NCBI GenBank assembly: GCA_964451095.1 | Contig: CAYVGI010000008.1 | Coordinates: forward strand, 5,501-69,500 | DNA: 64,000 bases | Origin: DAOTTY01 sp964451095 | GTDB lineage: Bacteria > Chloroflexota > Anaerolineae > Aggregatilineales > Phototrophicaceae | Direction: 5' to 3' | In this document: in pieces, positions 34,884 to 43,775 of the stretch | Layout: the number at the start of each line of letters is the position of its first letter | Position numbering within the stretch: position 1 is the first letter of the stretch | Translations under genes and position numbers: made by a program | Notes under the pieces: generated by a model | Told to the model about the DNA's origin: nothing | What the model saw: only the letters and a program-made list of their open reading frames with translations | The model's database searches: none

Positions 34884-36479
34884 ATGAAAAGCACACATCG
34901 GATCGCAGCAGTGCTAGTCGTAGCATTACTGTTGGTAACCGCTGTTGCAAACGCACAGGATGGCAACACCCTGCGCGTCGGACTACGCCAATTAACCACA
35001 ATTGACCCTGCACTGGGCGCGAACGACCCAGAGGTGATGTTTAACCAGCTCCAGTACGAATACCTCATCACCATCAACGCGGAGGGCAACCTGGAGCCGC
35101 AACTCGCCACCGAATGGGCAGTCAGCGACGATGGACTGACCTACACCCTAACGCTGCGCGAAGGCGTCACGTTCGAGGATGGTTCTACATTTGACGCTGC
35201 CGACGCAGTGTTTACCTTTAACCGCCTCGTCGAAGTCGGCTCGTCCATTGTCGGGCTGATGGGTCAGGAGCAGGTGGGTGAGGACGACGAGGGCAACGCG
35301 ATCTTCGAGCCGACCTGGACTGTTGAGGCGGTAGACGACCTCACCGTACAGTTCAACCTGGACCAGCCCAACGCTGACTTCTTGTTCGGTATCGCGTCGC
35401 GCTTCAGCATGATCTTGCCGGAGGGCACCACCGACGTGAACCAGGTGGTTGAGGGCGACGACCCCTACGCCAACTTCAACGGCACGGGTCCCTTCATCCT
35501 CACGGACTACGCTGTCGATGAGCGTGCCATCTTCGAAGCGAACCCGAACTACTGGGGCGACGTGATGCTTGACGGTATCGTGCTGGAGTTCTTCAGCGCA
35601 GATGATGTACAGGTCAACGCGATCCAGAGCGGTTCACTGGACTTCATCATCAAAATCCCGAACGACCTGATCCCCAACCTGACAAATGCCGAGGGCATCA
35701 CCGTCGTACAGAAGGCAACCAACACCCACCCCATCATCCGCCTGCGCACCGACCCCGGCTCCATCGGTGAGGACGTGCGCCTGCGCCAGGCATTCAAGTT
35801 CGCAACTGACCGCGAAATCGTAAACCTGGATGTGTTGGACGGCAACGGCGCTGTTGCCAACAACGACCCCATCGGACCGAGCTACGGTTCTTTCTACAAC
35901 CCGCAGGACAACCGTGCCTACGACCCCGAAGCAGCATGTGCCCTGATTGCCGAAGTTGAGGCAGACGGTACTGGCAATGGCTTCGTGGAAAACGGGCGCG
36001 TGTCCGTACCCTTCTACATCGGTGATACATTTGAGTACCCGGACGTAGGCGTGGTGCTGCAAGACCTGTGGCGCGAAGCGTGCATCGACGTCGACCTGAA
36101 CGTCGTGCCGGAGAACGTCTACTACGGCGACGGTGACGAAACCTGGCTGGAAACCCAGCTTGGCATGACCGCCTGGGGCGAGCGCCCGGTACCGCAGGAG
36201 TACCTCAGCGTTGCCTATGCCACGGGCGCACCGTTCAACGAAGCACGCTGGTCTAACGAGCAGCTTGACGCGCTGATCGAAGAAGCCGCGATCACTGCTG
36301 ACACCGAAGCACGCGCCGAGATCTACAACCAAATCAGCCAGATCTTCTTCGAAGAAGGTCCCATCATCATCCCGTACTTCCGCCCGGTTGCTGGCGCATT
36401 CCAAGACAACGTCCAGGGACTAGAGATGCACCCCTTCCCCGGTCGCACAGACTTCCGCACAGTCACGCTGGGTGAATAA
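34884..36479 (+). CDS. ABC transporter substrate-binding protein, peptide/nickel type (SBP_bac_5)
   Basis: A 531-residue extracytoplasmic solute-binding protein. Signal peptide at about residues 1-24 (IAAVLVVALLLVTAVANA) with no lipobox Cys, so it may be released or held by its transporter. Family motifs are TIDPALGANDPEVMFNQL, NLEPQLATEWAVSDDGLTYT and LREGVTFEDGSTFDAADAVF. The C-terminal lobe includes DVRLRQAFKFATDREIV. The mature part is acidic. No permease or ATPase gene is next to it, which is unusual. A weak hairpin after the stop may end transcription. The ligand is probably an oligopeptide but could be another small solute. Confidence 0.9.
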   Translation: MKSTHRIAAVLVVALLLVTAVANAQDGNTLRVGLRQLTTIDPALGANDPEVMFNQLQYEYLITINAEGNLEPQLATEWAVSDDGLTYTLTLREGVTFEDGSTFDAADAVFTFNRLVEVGSSIVGLMGQEQVGEDDEGNAIFEPTWTVEAVDDLTVQFNLDQPNADFLFGIASRFSMILPEGTTDVNQVVEGDDPYANFNGTGPFILTDYAVDERAIFEANPNYWGDVMLDGIVLEFFSADDVQVNAIQSGSLDFIIKIPNDLIPNLTNAEGITVVQKATNTHPIIRLRTDPGSIGEDVRLRQAFKFATDREIVNLDVLDGNGAVANNDPIGPSYGSFYNPQDNRAYDPEAACALIAEVEADGTGNGFVENGRVSVPFYIGDTFEYPDVGVVLQDLWREACIDVDLNVVPENVYYGDGDETWLETQLGMTAWGERPVPQEYLSVAYATGAPFNEARWSNEQLDALIEEAAITADTEARAEIYNQISQIFFEEGPIIIPYFRPVAGAFQDNVQGLEMHPFPGRTDFRTVTLGE

Positions 36480-36509
36480 CCCACACCACCAACTTTAATC
36501 ACTCGACCA

Positions 36510-36545
36510 TCCTCCCCACCCCACGCAAGCACTGGGGAGGAGGGC
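36510..36545 (+). terminator. probable terminator after the substrate-binding-protein gene
   Basis: A perfect 9-bp stem (36510-36518 with 36533-36541, arm TCCTCCCCA) has a 14-base loop and is followed by GGGCTTTAT, only a short T-run. It lies 31 bases after the stop of the binding-protein gene and before the threonine synthase gene. Confidence 0.55.
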
Positions 36546-36645
36546 TTTATCCCTCACCCTTTGGCAATCTACCTGCTGCTGCCACACCCATTTTTGCGTT
36601 ACACTCTATGCCCTGTTTGCCAATTGAATACTGCAAAGGAACGCT

Positions 36646-37899
36646 ATGGCAGAGGTAAAAGCCCTGCAAGATACCGTCACAGGCAAGCTGTTCGCGCCAG
36701 ACTCAGACGTGATGTACTTCAACCCCGACGTCGGGCAGGTCGCCACGCTCGACGTACTATACGATTACGATAAGCTGCGCCAAACTGTCGACCGCGACAA
36801 GCTCAGCGCGAGCACCGAACCGACCATGTGGCGCTACCGGGAACTGCTGCCCATCGCAGCAGATGCTATTGTGCCGCCGCTTGCTGTCGGCTGGACGCCG
36901 CTGTACCACACGCCCAAGCTCGCAGCAGACCTGGGGCTGCGCGAAACGTGGGTCAAGGACGACGGCGCCAACCCCACCGGGTCGCTCAAAGACCGCGCCA
37001 GCACAATGGTGGTCGCACGCGCCCTGGAAATCGGCGCACCCGTCGTCAGCACTGCCAGCACGGGGAATGCAGCCGCTGCACTGGCGGGGGTGGGCGCATC
37101 GGTTAGCCACACCGCACTGGACATTGTGATTTTTGTGCCCGCCACCGCACCAGAGGCAAAAATCGCGCAGTTGCTCGTCTACGGGGCACAGGTCTTGCTT
37201 GTAGAGGACACCTACGATACCGCGTTCGACCTGTGCTACGACATCTGTGTGAGCGAAGGCTGGTACTGCCGCAACACAGGCATCAACCCCTACACCTCCG
37301 AGGGCAAAAAGACGGGTGCTTATGAAATCGCAGAGCAGATGGGCTGGAATGTGCCGGACGCGGTGCTCGTCAGCGTAGGGGACGGCAGCATCATCAGCGG
37401 AACACACAAGGGGTTTAAGGAACTGTATGAACTCGGCTGGATAGAGCGGATTCCGCGCCTGATCGGTGTACAAGCAACAGGTAGTTCACCGCTCGTAAAG
37501 GCGTGGGAGAACAACATCAACCCGGTTGATATGCAACATGAGGAAGTCTACACCCTGGCGGATAGCATCTCTGCCGGGCTGCCGCGTGACCGCGTTAAGG
37601 CAATGCGTGCCGTGCGAGAGACTGACGGCGCTTATGTCGCTGTGCCGGACGACGAAATCATTGATGCGATTCCCATCTTCGCCCGGCTGACGGGTGTCTT
37701 TGCCGAGCCAAGCTGCGCTGTGCTTTACGCCGGGGCAAAGCGTGCATTAGAATTGGGTTACATCCATGCAGACGAGCGCGTGGCGTTCCTCAGCACAGGC
37801 AATGGGCTGAAGGATGTACGCCGGGCACAACAGTCTGTGGGCGGTGGACTGCGCGTAGAACCAACAATCGGAGCTGTACGCAAAGCGCTAAACTTATGA
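36646..37899 (+). CDS. thrC: threonine synthase
   Basis: A 417-residue PLP fold-type II enzyme converting O-phosphohomoserine to threonine. The PLP lysine is in NPTGSLKDRAS near residue 115, and the phosphate/glycine loop is STASTGNAAAALAG. The N-terminal region resembles class I short threonine synthases. The active-site serine/threonine region is in LSTGNGLKD near the C-terminus. AAGGA lies upstream of the ATG. The stop overlaps the start of the GT2 gene (ATGA). Related PLP lyases share these motifs, but the overall match is best to ThrC. Confidence 0.86.
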   Translation: MAEVKALQDTVTGKLFAPDSDVMYFNPDVGQVATLDVLYDYDKLRQTVDRDKLSASTEPTMWRYRELLPIAADAIVPPLAVGWTPLYHTPKLAADLGLRETWVKDDGANPTGSLKDRASTMVVARALEIGAPVVSTASTGNAAAALAGVGASVSHTALDIVIFVPATAPEAKIAQLLVYGAQVLLVEDTYDTAFDLCYDICVSEGWYCRNTGINPYTSEGKKTGAYEIAEQMGWNVPDAVLVSVGDGSIISGTHKGFKELYELGWIERIPRLIGVQATGSSPLVKAWENNINPVDMQHEEVYTLADSISAGLPRDRVKAMRAVRETDGAYVAVPDDEIIDAIPIFARLTGVFAEPSCAVLYAGAKRALELGYIHADERVAFLSTGNGLKDVRRAQQSVGGGLRVEPTIGAVRKALNL

Positions 37900-39005
37900 C
37901 ACAACAACCCCGCTACTCTATCGTAGCGCCGATCTACAACGAAGAAGGTAACATAGATGCGCTCTACCAGCGCATTTGTGAGGTGATGGACAGCACCAAC
38001 GAACCATGGGAGCTTGTCACCGTCAATGATGGCAGCCACGACCGTTCAATCGAGATGCTGTACGCCTACGCAGAGCGTGACTCGCGCATCAAAGTCGTTA
38101 ACTTTGCCCGCAACTTCGGGCACCAGATTGCCGTCACCGCCGGGCTGCACTACACCTCCGGTGACGCGGTGGTCATCATTGACGCCGACCTGCAAGACCC
38201 CCCCGAACTCATTCTGGACATGATCGACAAGTGGAAAGAGGGCTACGAGGTCGTCTACGCCGTGCGCAAGCAGCGCAAGGGCGAAACGTGGTTCAAGCTG
38301 TTCACCGCCAAGCTGTTCTACCGCATCATCTACCGCATCACCGACGTGAACATCCCGCTGGACACAGGTGACTTCCGCCTGATGGATCGGGCAGTGGTGA
38401 ACGTGCTCAACAGCATGCAGGAGCACAACCGCTTCATCCGAGGCATGACCAGTTGGATTGGCTTTAAGCAAACCGGCGTAGAGTACGACCGGGACGAACG
38501 TGCCTGGGGAGAAACCAAGTATTCCGTCGCCAAAATGACCAAGTTCGCCTTCGACGCCATCGCCAGCTTTTCCTATTTTCCGCTGCAATTGATGGTCTAC
38601 TTTGCGCTGGTGCTGGGCTTCCTCGCGCTGTTAACCATCCCTGTGATTATGACACTGCGCAATGCCTACGGTCCGGNNNNNNNNNNCTACTTCAGTTTGG
38701 TGATGGGGTTTTTGGCTTTGCTGACGGTCCCCGTTATCAGTACACTGCGCCTGGCCTACGGTCCGGACTTTTTCGGCGGGCAGGCGACCACCATTGTGCT
38801 GCTGCTGCTGCTGAGCGCGTTCCAGTTGTTCTTTTTGTTCATATTGGGTCAATATGTGGCGCGAATCCACGATGAAGTGCGCGGAAGACCGCTCTACGTT
38901 GTGGCGCGTACCAAGGGTTTTGACGATAATAGGGTTAGAAATAACCAACCGCAGCAGTCAACGGCGGGTGCCCCGGCACAAGACGCGACCAACGAGCCTA
39001 TTTAG
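37896..39005 (+). CDS. polyprenol-phosphate-type glycosyltransferase family 2, interrupted by an assembly gap
   Basis: A GT-A glycosyltransferase of the DPM1/GtrB kind with a cytoplasmic catalytic domain and two C-terminal membrane helices. Motifs: SIVAPIYNEEGNID, VNDGSHDRSIEM near residue 45, and the DxD-like DADLQDPPELILDM near 97. It probably makes a polyprenyl-phosphate sugar. Ten Ns at 38677-38686 break the frame, and the first membrane segment occurs twice, once on each side (YFALVLGFLALLTIPV and YFSLVMGFLALLTVPV). The listed gene is therefore a join of two homologous pieces, not a reliable single protein. The catalytic domain is intact on the left contig. Confidence 0.8.
   Translation: MTQQPRYSIVAPIYNEEGNIDALYQRICEVMDSTNEPWELVTVNDGSHDRSIEMLYAYAERDSRIKVVNFARNFGHQIAVTAGLHYTSGDAVVIIDADLQDPPELILDMIDKWKEGYEVVYAVRKQRKGETWFKLFTAKLFYRIIYRITDVNIPLDTGDFRLMDRAVVNVLNSMQEHNRFIRGMTSWIGFKQTGVEYDRDERAWGETKYSVAKMTKFAFDAIASFSYFPLQLMVYFALVLGFLALLTIPVIMTLRNAYGPXXXXYFSLVMGFLALLTVPVISTLRLAYGPDFFGGQATTIVLLLLLSAFQLFFLFILGQYVARIHDEVRGRPLYVVARTKGFDDNRVRNNQPQQSTAGAPAQDATNEPI
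38597..38766 (+). repeat. 80-base coding segment duplicated across the assembly gap
   Basis: Bases 38597-38676 and 38687-38766 align without gaps over 80 bases. I count 24 mismatches (about 70% identity), mostly at third codon positions, and the encoded 26 residues differ at five positions. Both copies end GGTCCGG. They are two versions of the same membrane-helix segment of the GT2 gene, separated only by the N run. Confidence 0.88.
38677..38686. other. assembly gap (10 N)
   Basis: Ten undetermined bases inside the GT2 gene. A fixed 10-N spacer is a usual scaffolding convention, so the true distance is unknown. The homologous flanks suggest that two contigs with overlapping gene content were joined. 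Confidence 0.97.
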
Positions 39006-39047
39006 CCGATCATCCCCGCCCAAATTATCATAAGGATGCACAGTGTC

Positions 39048-39293
39048 ATGATGCAGAGCAATCAACCGAATATGCAGCAGCGGGTGCAGCTTTACAGCAG
39101 CATCGTGCAGGAATACGAGCAGCTTGACCATGAAATCGACGCCCTGATTATGAAAAACGGCGGGCTGTCCAAGAACATGTCCACTGGCGACCGTCAGCGC
39201 TACCGTGAACTCGCACGCAAGCGCAGCAGCCTGTTCAACGAGATGCGTGTACTGGAGCGCGACTTGTTAGACGAGGATGGGGATAGCGTTTAG
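39048..39293 (+). CDS. small coiled-coil hypothetical protein
   Basis: About 81 residues, Gln-, Arg- and Glu-rich, predicted to be one helical hairpin (VQLYSSIVQEYEQLDHEIDA, then DRQRYRELARKRSSLFNEM) with an acidic end. ATG 39048 stands 11 bases after AAGGA; ATGs at 39036 and 39051 are alternatives. It follows the GT2 gene by 42 bases on the right-hand contig. No family is recognised. The 190 bases between it and the PLP enzyme hold no other gene. Confidence 0.6.
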   Translation: MMQSNQPNMQQRVQLYSSIVQEYEQLDHEIDALIMKNGGLSKNMSTGDRQRYRELARKRSSLFNEMRVLERDLLDEDGDSV

Positions 39294-39483
39294 CCGTTGG
39301 ATTTTGCGCAGGTAATTCCAGAATCATCGCTGTGCATCCAGTCATGTGCGCTATGCAGGGCGAGCGCAGCGCATTCCCCTCAAGAATTTGTTGCAAAACC
39401 GTGTAGAATACTGCCCACTGTCATTTAACCGGGGGGTTCCCTCCCGTCCTAATACACTGTTTGCAACACGAGGAGCACAGCTT

Positions 39484-40875
39484 GTGATTACCGGACCGAC
39501 ATTCGAAGAGATGCTGCACCCGGAGACCATCGCCCCGGAGATACGGCAGCGGGCGCTGGCAGCGCGTGTGAACGACCCGCTAGACCCCGTAAACCTGTTT
39601 AACATCACCTGGCGCGACGGCGACAACAACATCTACTACGTGGTGCTGCCCCCACAACTCACGGGCGTCAAAGCACCCATCGTCGTGATGTACGGCAAGG
39701 AGTTCCCGTCCGGCAGCCACAAAGTCGGTCCTGCCTATAGCGTTCTATTAGAAAAAGAGCTGTTCGGCGAGGTCGATCCGTCCGTGCACCGCCTGGTGTG
39801 GCCCTCCACAGGCAACTACGGCATTGGCGGCGCGTGGGTTGGCGGGCGCATGGGCTGCAACAGCCTCGTTGTGCTGCCGGAGGAGATGAGCCAGGAGCGC
39901 TTCGACCGCATCGAAAGCTACGGTGCCCAGGTCATCAAAACGGTCGGCTCCGAGAGCAACGTGAAGGAAATCTACGACGAGACGTGGCGCCTACGCCAAG
40001 ACCCGAACACGCGCATCATGAACCAGTTCGATGAGATGGGCAACTACCGCTTCCACTACCACGTCACGGGCAACACCGCCGTAGAACTCATCGCGGAACT
40101 GCACGAGCAGGGCATCGGCAACGGCAAAGCAGCAGCGTTCGTGTGGGCAATGGGCAGCGCAGGCACTATGGCAGCAGGCGACCGCCTCAAGGATGTGTTC
40201 CCGAACTGCAAGGTCGTCGGGCTGGAGCCAGTGCAGTGCCCCACGCTGTACAACAACGGCTATGGTGCCCACGAAATCCAGGGCATTGGCGACAAACACG
40301 TCACCTGGATTCACAACACATTCAACATGGACGCGCTCATGTGCATTGACGACGAGGCGTGCCTGCGTGGGCTGCAACTCCTGGCAGAAGACGCCGGACG
40401 CCAAACGCTGGTGCAGCGCTACGGCGCAGACGAAGCACTCGTGGAAAAGCTAGGCGACATGTTCGGCGTCAGCGGTATTTGCCACATCCTCGGCTCCATC
40501 AAAACGGCGAAAGCATACGACCTAGGCGCGGACGATGTAGTTATCACCGCCGCAGCGGACAGCCTAGACCGCTACCACTCCGTTATTGCTCGCCTGCAAA
40601 ACCAGCACGGCAAGCTGGACGAGGCGGCAGCAGCGGCACGCATCGAAGGCGTGTTCCACGGCGTAAGCACAGACTGGGTACAGCACGCAACACCGCACAT
40701 TCACCAGCGCTGGCACAACCTGAAGTACTACACCTGGGTAGAGCAGCAGGGCAAAACCGTGCACGAGCTAGACGCCCAGCGTGATCCGTCATGGTGGCAC
40801 GGTCACCAGCAGATGGTGCAAGAAATTGACGAGCGCCTGCTGGCATCACGCCAGGAAAGCGGCATCGTCGTCTAA
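39484..40875 (+). CDS. PLP-dependent enzyme, cysteine-synthase-like fold type II
   Basis: A 463-residue protein from GTG 39484, chosen because AGGAG lies 8 bases upstream; 46 codons of open frame before it have no homology-like pattern. The PLP lysine is in EFPSGSHKVGPAY near residue 83, and the substrate loop is WPSTGNYGIGGAW. MSQERFDRIESYGAQVI follows as in cysteine synthases and diaminopropionate lyases. It is longer than CysK (about 310), with a C-terminal extension rich in His and Trp (HIHQRWHNLKYYTW). It matches an uncharacterised group annotated as a PLP-dependent beta subunit. The reaction is unknown, probably beta-elimination or beta-replacement. Confidence 0.8.
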   Translation: MITGPTFEEMLHPETIAPEIRQRALAARVNDPLDPVNLFNITWRDGDNNIYYVVLPPQLTGVKAPIVVMYGKEFPSGSHKVGPAYSVLLEKELFGEVDPSVHRLVWPSTGNYGIGGAWVGGRMGCNSLVVLPEEMSQERFDRIESYGAQVIKTVGSESNVKEIYDETWRLRQDPNTRIMNQFDEMGNYRFHYHVTGNTAVELIAELHEQGIGNGKAAAFVWAMGSAGTMAAGDRLKDVFPNCKVVGLEPVQCPTLYNNGYGAHEIQGIGDKHVTWIHNTFNMDALMCIDDEACLRGLQLLAEDAGRQTLVQRYGADEALVEKLGDMFGVSGICHILGSIKTAKAYDLGADDVVITAAADSLDRYHSVIARLQNQHGKLDEAAAAARIEGVFHGVSTDWVQHATPHIHQRWHNLKYYTWVEQQGKTVHELDAQRDPSWWHGHQQMVQEIDERLLASRQESGIVV

Positions 40876-40933
40876 CAGATTACGTTACCTCTTAATCCGA
40901 CTGATTGTGTTTCCAGTACGGCTATCTTAATAT

Positions 40934-40966
40934 GGTGTGCAAACCAAGTGATGAGGTGTGCACACC
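40934..40966. promoter_or_regulatory. two-site palindromic operator upstream of the 40967 gene
   Basis: GGTGTGCAAACC (40934-40945) and the perfect palindrome GGTGTGCACACC (40955-40966) are spaced exactly 21 bases apart, two helical turns, so a dimeric regulator could bind both on one face. The second copy touches the start codon and contains the likely ribosome-binding site, so binding could block initiation. Confidence 0.55.
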
Positions 40967-41644
40967 ATGTACCCAGAAGACCGTGTGCTAGTTGCTGTCA
41001 TCAAGACCAAACGCGACCTGAAGTTCGCCCAAAACGCGCACTGGTACCGCATTCCCCAGGGGAAAATGCCGCGCGGCGTCAACGACGAGTACCTGGCATT
41101 TTTCCTCAGCGGCAAGGTGTTTGGGGAGCAAAGCGGTACGGTCGCCTACTACGCCCGGCGCAGGGGCGTAGAGCTTGTCTACCGCCGCGACCTGATCCCG
41201 GCACAGGTGAACCACCCCCGCGCCAACGACGTATACTACCGCGTTGAGCTAGACACGCTGCAAACCAAGTCTCCGCCCATCACCAATCCGCAAAACCGCG
41301 TTATCAGCTTTATCTACACCACCTGGGATCGTTTTGTGGGTGCCCGTGAAATCGCAGACCTCTACAGCACGGCAGACTACTTCGTAGACCGCATCTACCA
41401 CGCGCTCAAAAGCCCCAAAATGCGCATTGAGCGCTTTTGGGAGGCAGAACGTGGCACAACAGGCTACGCACCCCAACTGCGCATCCTGTGCCAAAAGGGG
41501 GAAGTCATCGCCTCCACCGACGAAAACGACGGCACCATCTACCTGGACGGCACCAAAACCGACGATGAAATCCTTGAACGCATCAAGGCACAAATCGCCA
41601 GCAACGACGGTCCAGTTATGCTGCCCATCCTGCCAGATACCTAA
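40967..41644 (+). CDS. conserved hypothetical protein behind a tandem operator
   Basis: A 225-residue soluble protein starting at ATG 40967, with GAGGTG upstream; a GTG at 40958 is in frame. Notable conserved-looking segments are RVLVAVIKTKRDLKFAQNAH, HWYRIPQGKMP and ISFIYTTWDRFVGAREIADL. From memory these recall an uncharacterised Chloroflexota family of similar length, sometimes found near nucleases; I cannot confirm this. The C-terminal third has a small beta domain (LCQKGEVIAS). No catalytic residues can be named. It follows the PLP enzyme by 91 bases and precedes ssnA by 77. Confidence 0.65.
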   Translation: MYPEDRVLVAVIKTKRDLKFAQNAHWYRIPQGKMPRGVNDEYLAFFLSGKVFGEQSGTVAYYARRRGVELVYRRDLIPAQVNHPRANDVYYRVELDTLQTKSPPITNPQNRVISFIYTTWDRFVGAREIADLYSTADYFVDRIYHALKSPKMRIERFWEAERGTTGYAPQLRILCQKGEVIASTDENDGTIYLDGTKTDDEILERIKAQIASNDGPVMLPILPDT

Positions 41645-41721
41645 ACCCTGCTGCCGAGGGCACGCTTGTGCGTTAGACTACACCATCAATGCAACCGTAA
41701 ACGCACAAAGGCAAATGAATC

Positions 41722-43074
41722 ATGCTGATTACCAACGCAACCGTCGTGACGTGGGGCGAAGTCACACAGGTATTGGGCGATTTCGCCCTGTACATCCAGG
41801 ACGGCAGCATCGCTGCGCTGGGCAAAACGACCGAGCTTGTCGCCCACTACCCGGACGCCGAAACCCTCGACGCACGCGGGCAAGTCGTCATGCCGGGCAA
41901 CATCTGCGCCCACACCCACTTCTACGGCGCTTACGCTCGCGGCATGGCAATCCCCGGCGACCCACCAGAGCACTTCCCGCGCATCCTAGAGCGGCTGTGG
42001 TGGCCCCTGGACAGAGCATTGGATAAGGCAAGTGTACGTGCCAGCGCACAGGTCTTCATGGTCGATGCCATCCGCCACGGCACCACCACCCTGATTGACC
42101 ACCATGCCAGCCCTGCATTCATCGACGGCAGTTTGGACGTGCTTGCCGATGTCGTTGAGGCAGCGGGTTTGCGCGGCGTGCTGTGCTACGAAGTTACTGA
42201 CCGTAACGGCAAAGACGAAGCGCAAGCAGGCATCCGCGAAAATGTGCGTTTCATCCAGGCAGCGCAATCCAGGGACAAGGTCGCGGGCACGTTCGGGCTG
42301 CACGCCAGCCTCACCCTGGACGACGACACACTAGAGGCGTGCGCAGCGGCACTGCCAGCGGGTGCTGGGTTCCACATCCATGTGGCAGAACACGAAGCCG
42401 ACGAGGAAGACAGCATCAAGCGCAGCGGCAAGCGCGTAGTGCAGCGCCTCCACGACTTCGGCATCCTGGGTGAGCGCACCATCGCGGCGCACTGCGTGCA
42501 CATTGACGAAGCAGAGCGAGCGCTGCTGGCAGAGACAGGCACATGGGTCAGCCACCAGCCGCGCAGCAATATGAACAACGGTGTCGGCGCGATGGATTTG
42601 AGCCAGATGTTGGCAACAGGCGTAAAAATCGGCATCGGTACAGATGGCTTTTTGCACAACATGTTCGACGAGTGGAAGGCAGCATACCTGCTGCACAAGG
42701 TCGCCAACCGTGACCCCCGCGAGGCAAACGGTGCCGATGTGCTGCACGTAGGCGTGACCAACAATGCCCGCCTCGCTCAGCAGTTCTTCACAGATGTGCG
42801 CCTCGGCGAGATCAGTGTCGGCGCAGCAGCAGACCTGATCTTCCTGGACTATCACCCATTCACGCCCATGGGTGGCGGCAACATGCCCTGGCATATCCTG
42901 TTCGGCGTCGATGTGTCCAACGTCACCACAACGATTGTGGGTGGCAAGGTGCTAATGCGCGACCGTGAACTGCTGACCGTGGACGAGGAAAAAATCGCAG
43001 CGGACGCGCTGGCGCTGGCACCCGCTGTGTGGGAGAGGTACGAGACGAACGTTCGCGCTATAATCGGCGGCTAA
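41722..43074 (+). CDS. ssnA: SsnA-like amidohydrolase
   Basis: A 450-residue metal-dependent aminohydrolase of the SsnA type, found in the E. coli purine/selenium-hydroxylase locus. Metal motifs are CAHTHFYGAYARG near residue 60, GFHIHVAEHEADE near 213, IAAHCVHI near 253 and GIGTDGFLHNMFDEW near 308. SsnA-specific features are TTLIDHHASPAFIDGSLDVL and SHQPRSNMNNGVGAMDLS. It probably deaminates a purine or pyrimidine ring; no substrate has been established for SsnA that I know of. It is 24 bases before the F420 oxidoreductase gene on the same strand, so they may be co-transcribed. Confidence 0.83.
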   Translation: MLITNATVVTWGEVTQVLGDFALYIQDGSIAALGKTTELVAHYPDAETLDARGQVVMPGNICAHTHFYGAYARGMAIPGDPPEHFPRILERLWWPLDRALDKASVRASAQVFMVDAIRHGTTTLIDHHASPAFIDGSLDVLADVVEAAGLRGVLCYEVTDRNGKDEAQAGIRENVRFIQAAQSRDKVAGTFGLHASLTLDDDTLEACAAALPAGAGFHIHVAEHEADEEDSIKRSGKRVVQRLHDFGILGERTIAAHCVHIDEAERALLAETGTWVSHQPRSNMNNGVGAMDLSQMLATGVKIGIGTDGFLHNMFDEWKAAYLLHKVANRDPREANGADVLHVGVTNNARLAQQFFTDVRLGEISVGAAADLIFLDYHPFTPMGGGNMPWHILFGVDVSNVTTTIVGGKVLMRDRELLTVDEEKIAADALALAPAVWERYETNVRAIIGG

Positions 43075-43098
43075 ATCCATTTCAAGAGACCAGGACAG

Positions 43099-43773
43099 AT
43101 GAACATGACCGAACAAGACACCAACTTGGTGATGAAAATCGCGGTTTTGGGCGGCACAGGCAAGGAAGGCTCCGGGCTGGCGCGGCGCTGGGCGGCAAAA
43201 GGCTACAACGTGATTATCGGCTCCCGCGATGCGGAGCGGGCATCTAACGCCGCCAACGAGATCAACGCGGAGCTAGGCGGCGAATACCTGACGGGCATGG
43301 AAAACAGCGCCGCCACCGAAGCAGCCGATATTGTCGTGCTTAGCGTGCCCTACAGCGCCCACGCAAAAACGCTAGAAGCGGTTAAGGACAAGCTAGGCGG
43401 CAAAATCCTGGTTGATGTCACTGTGCCAACCGCCTTTCCAGAACCCGTGTTCGTGCCGGACGGCAAGGCAGCAGGACTAGAAGCACAGGCAATCGTCGGG
43501 GATGACGTGCGCGTGGTTTCCGCCTTCCAGAACGTGAGCGCGGGCAAGCTGAAGAAGCTCAACACCACTGTAGACACCGACGTGCTCGTTACCGGGGACG
43601 ACCAAGACGCCAAAAAGGATGTGATTGCCCTGGTGGACGCCGCCGGGATGCGCGGCATAGACGCCGGTCCGCTGGCAAATTCGGTTGCAGCAGAGGCGCT
43701 CACGGCGGTGCTGTACTACGTGAACAAAACCTACAAGGTTCGCGGTGCCGGGATTCGCATCACTGGAGTCTGA
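43099..43773 (+). CDS. npdG: NADPH-dependent F420 reductase (F420H2:NADP oxidoreductase)
   Basis: A 224-residue Rossmann enzyme that moves hydride between NADP(H) and F420. The dinucleotide loop MKIAVLGGTGKEGSGLARRW with the NADP-specific ISGSRD-like IIGSRDAERA follows the usual pattern. Later motifs DVTVPTAFPEPVFVP and SAFQNVSAGKL are typical of the NpdG/Fno family. Several ATGs are possible (43099, 43105, 43132); AGGA is best placed for 43105, while family members often begin at MKIAVLGG (43132). It is followed 2 bases later by cofE, which confirms the F420 role. Confidence 0.92.
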   Translation: MNMTEQDTNLVMKIAVLGGTGKEGSGLARRWAAKGYNVIIGSRDAERASNAANEINAELGGEYLTGMENSAATEAADIVVLSVPYSAHAKTLEAVKDKLGGKILVDVTVPTAFPEPVFVPDGKAAGLEAQAIVGDDVRVVSAFQNVSAGKLKKLNTTVDTDVLVTGDDQDAKKDVIALVDAAGMRGIDAGPLANSVAAEALTAVLYYVNKTYKVRGAGIRITGV

Positions 43774-43775
43774 CT

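Noticed and set aside
35634..36404. A 256-codon minus-strand frame opposite the substrate-binding-protein gene
   Set aside because: No ribosome-binding site or recognisable domain; the plus strand encodes a conserved SBP_bac_5 protein throughout.
39346..39483. N-terminal extension of the PLP enzyme to 39346
   Set aside because: The extra 46 codons have no family-like residues, while GTG 39484 has AGGAG 8 bases upstream.
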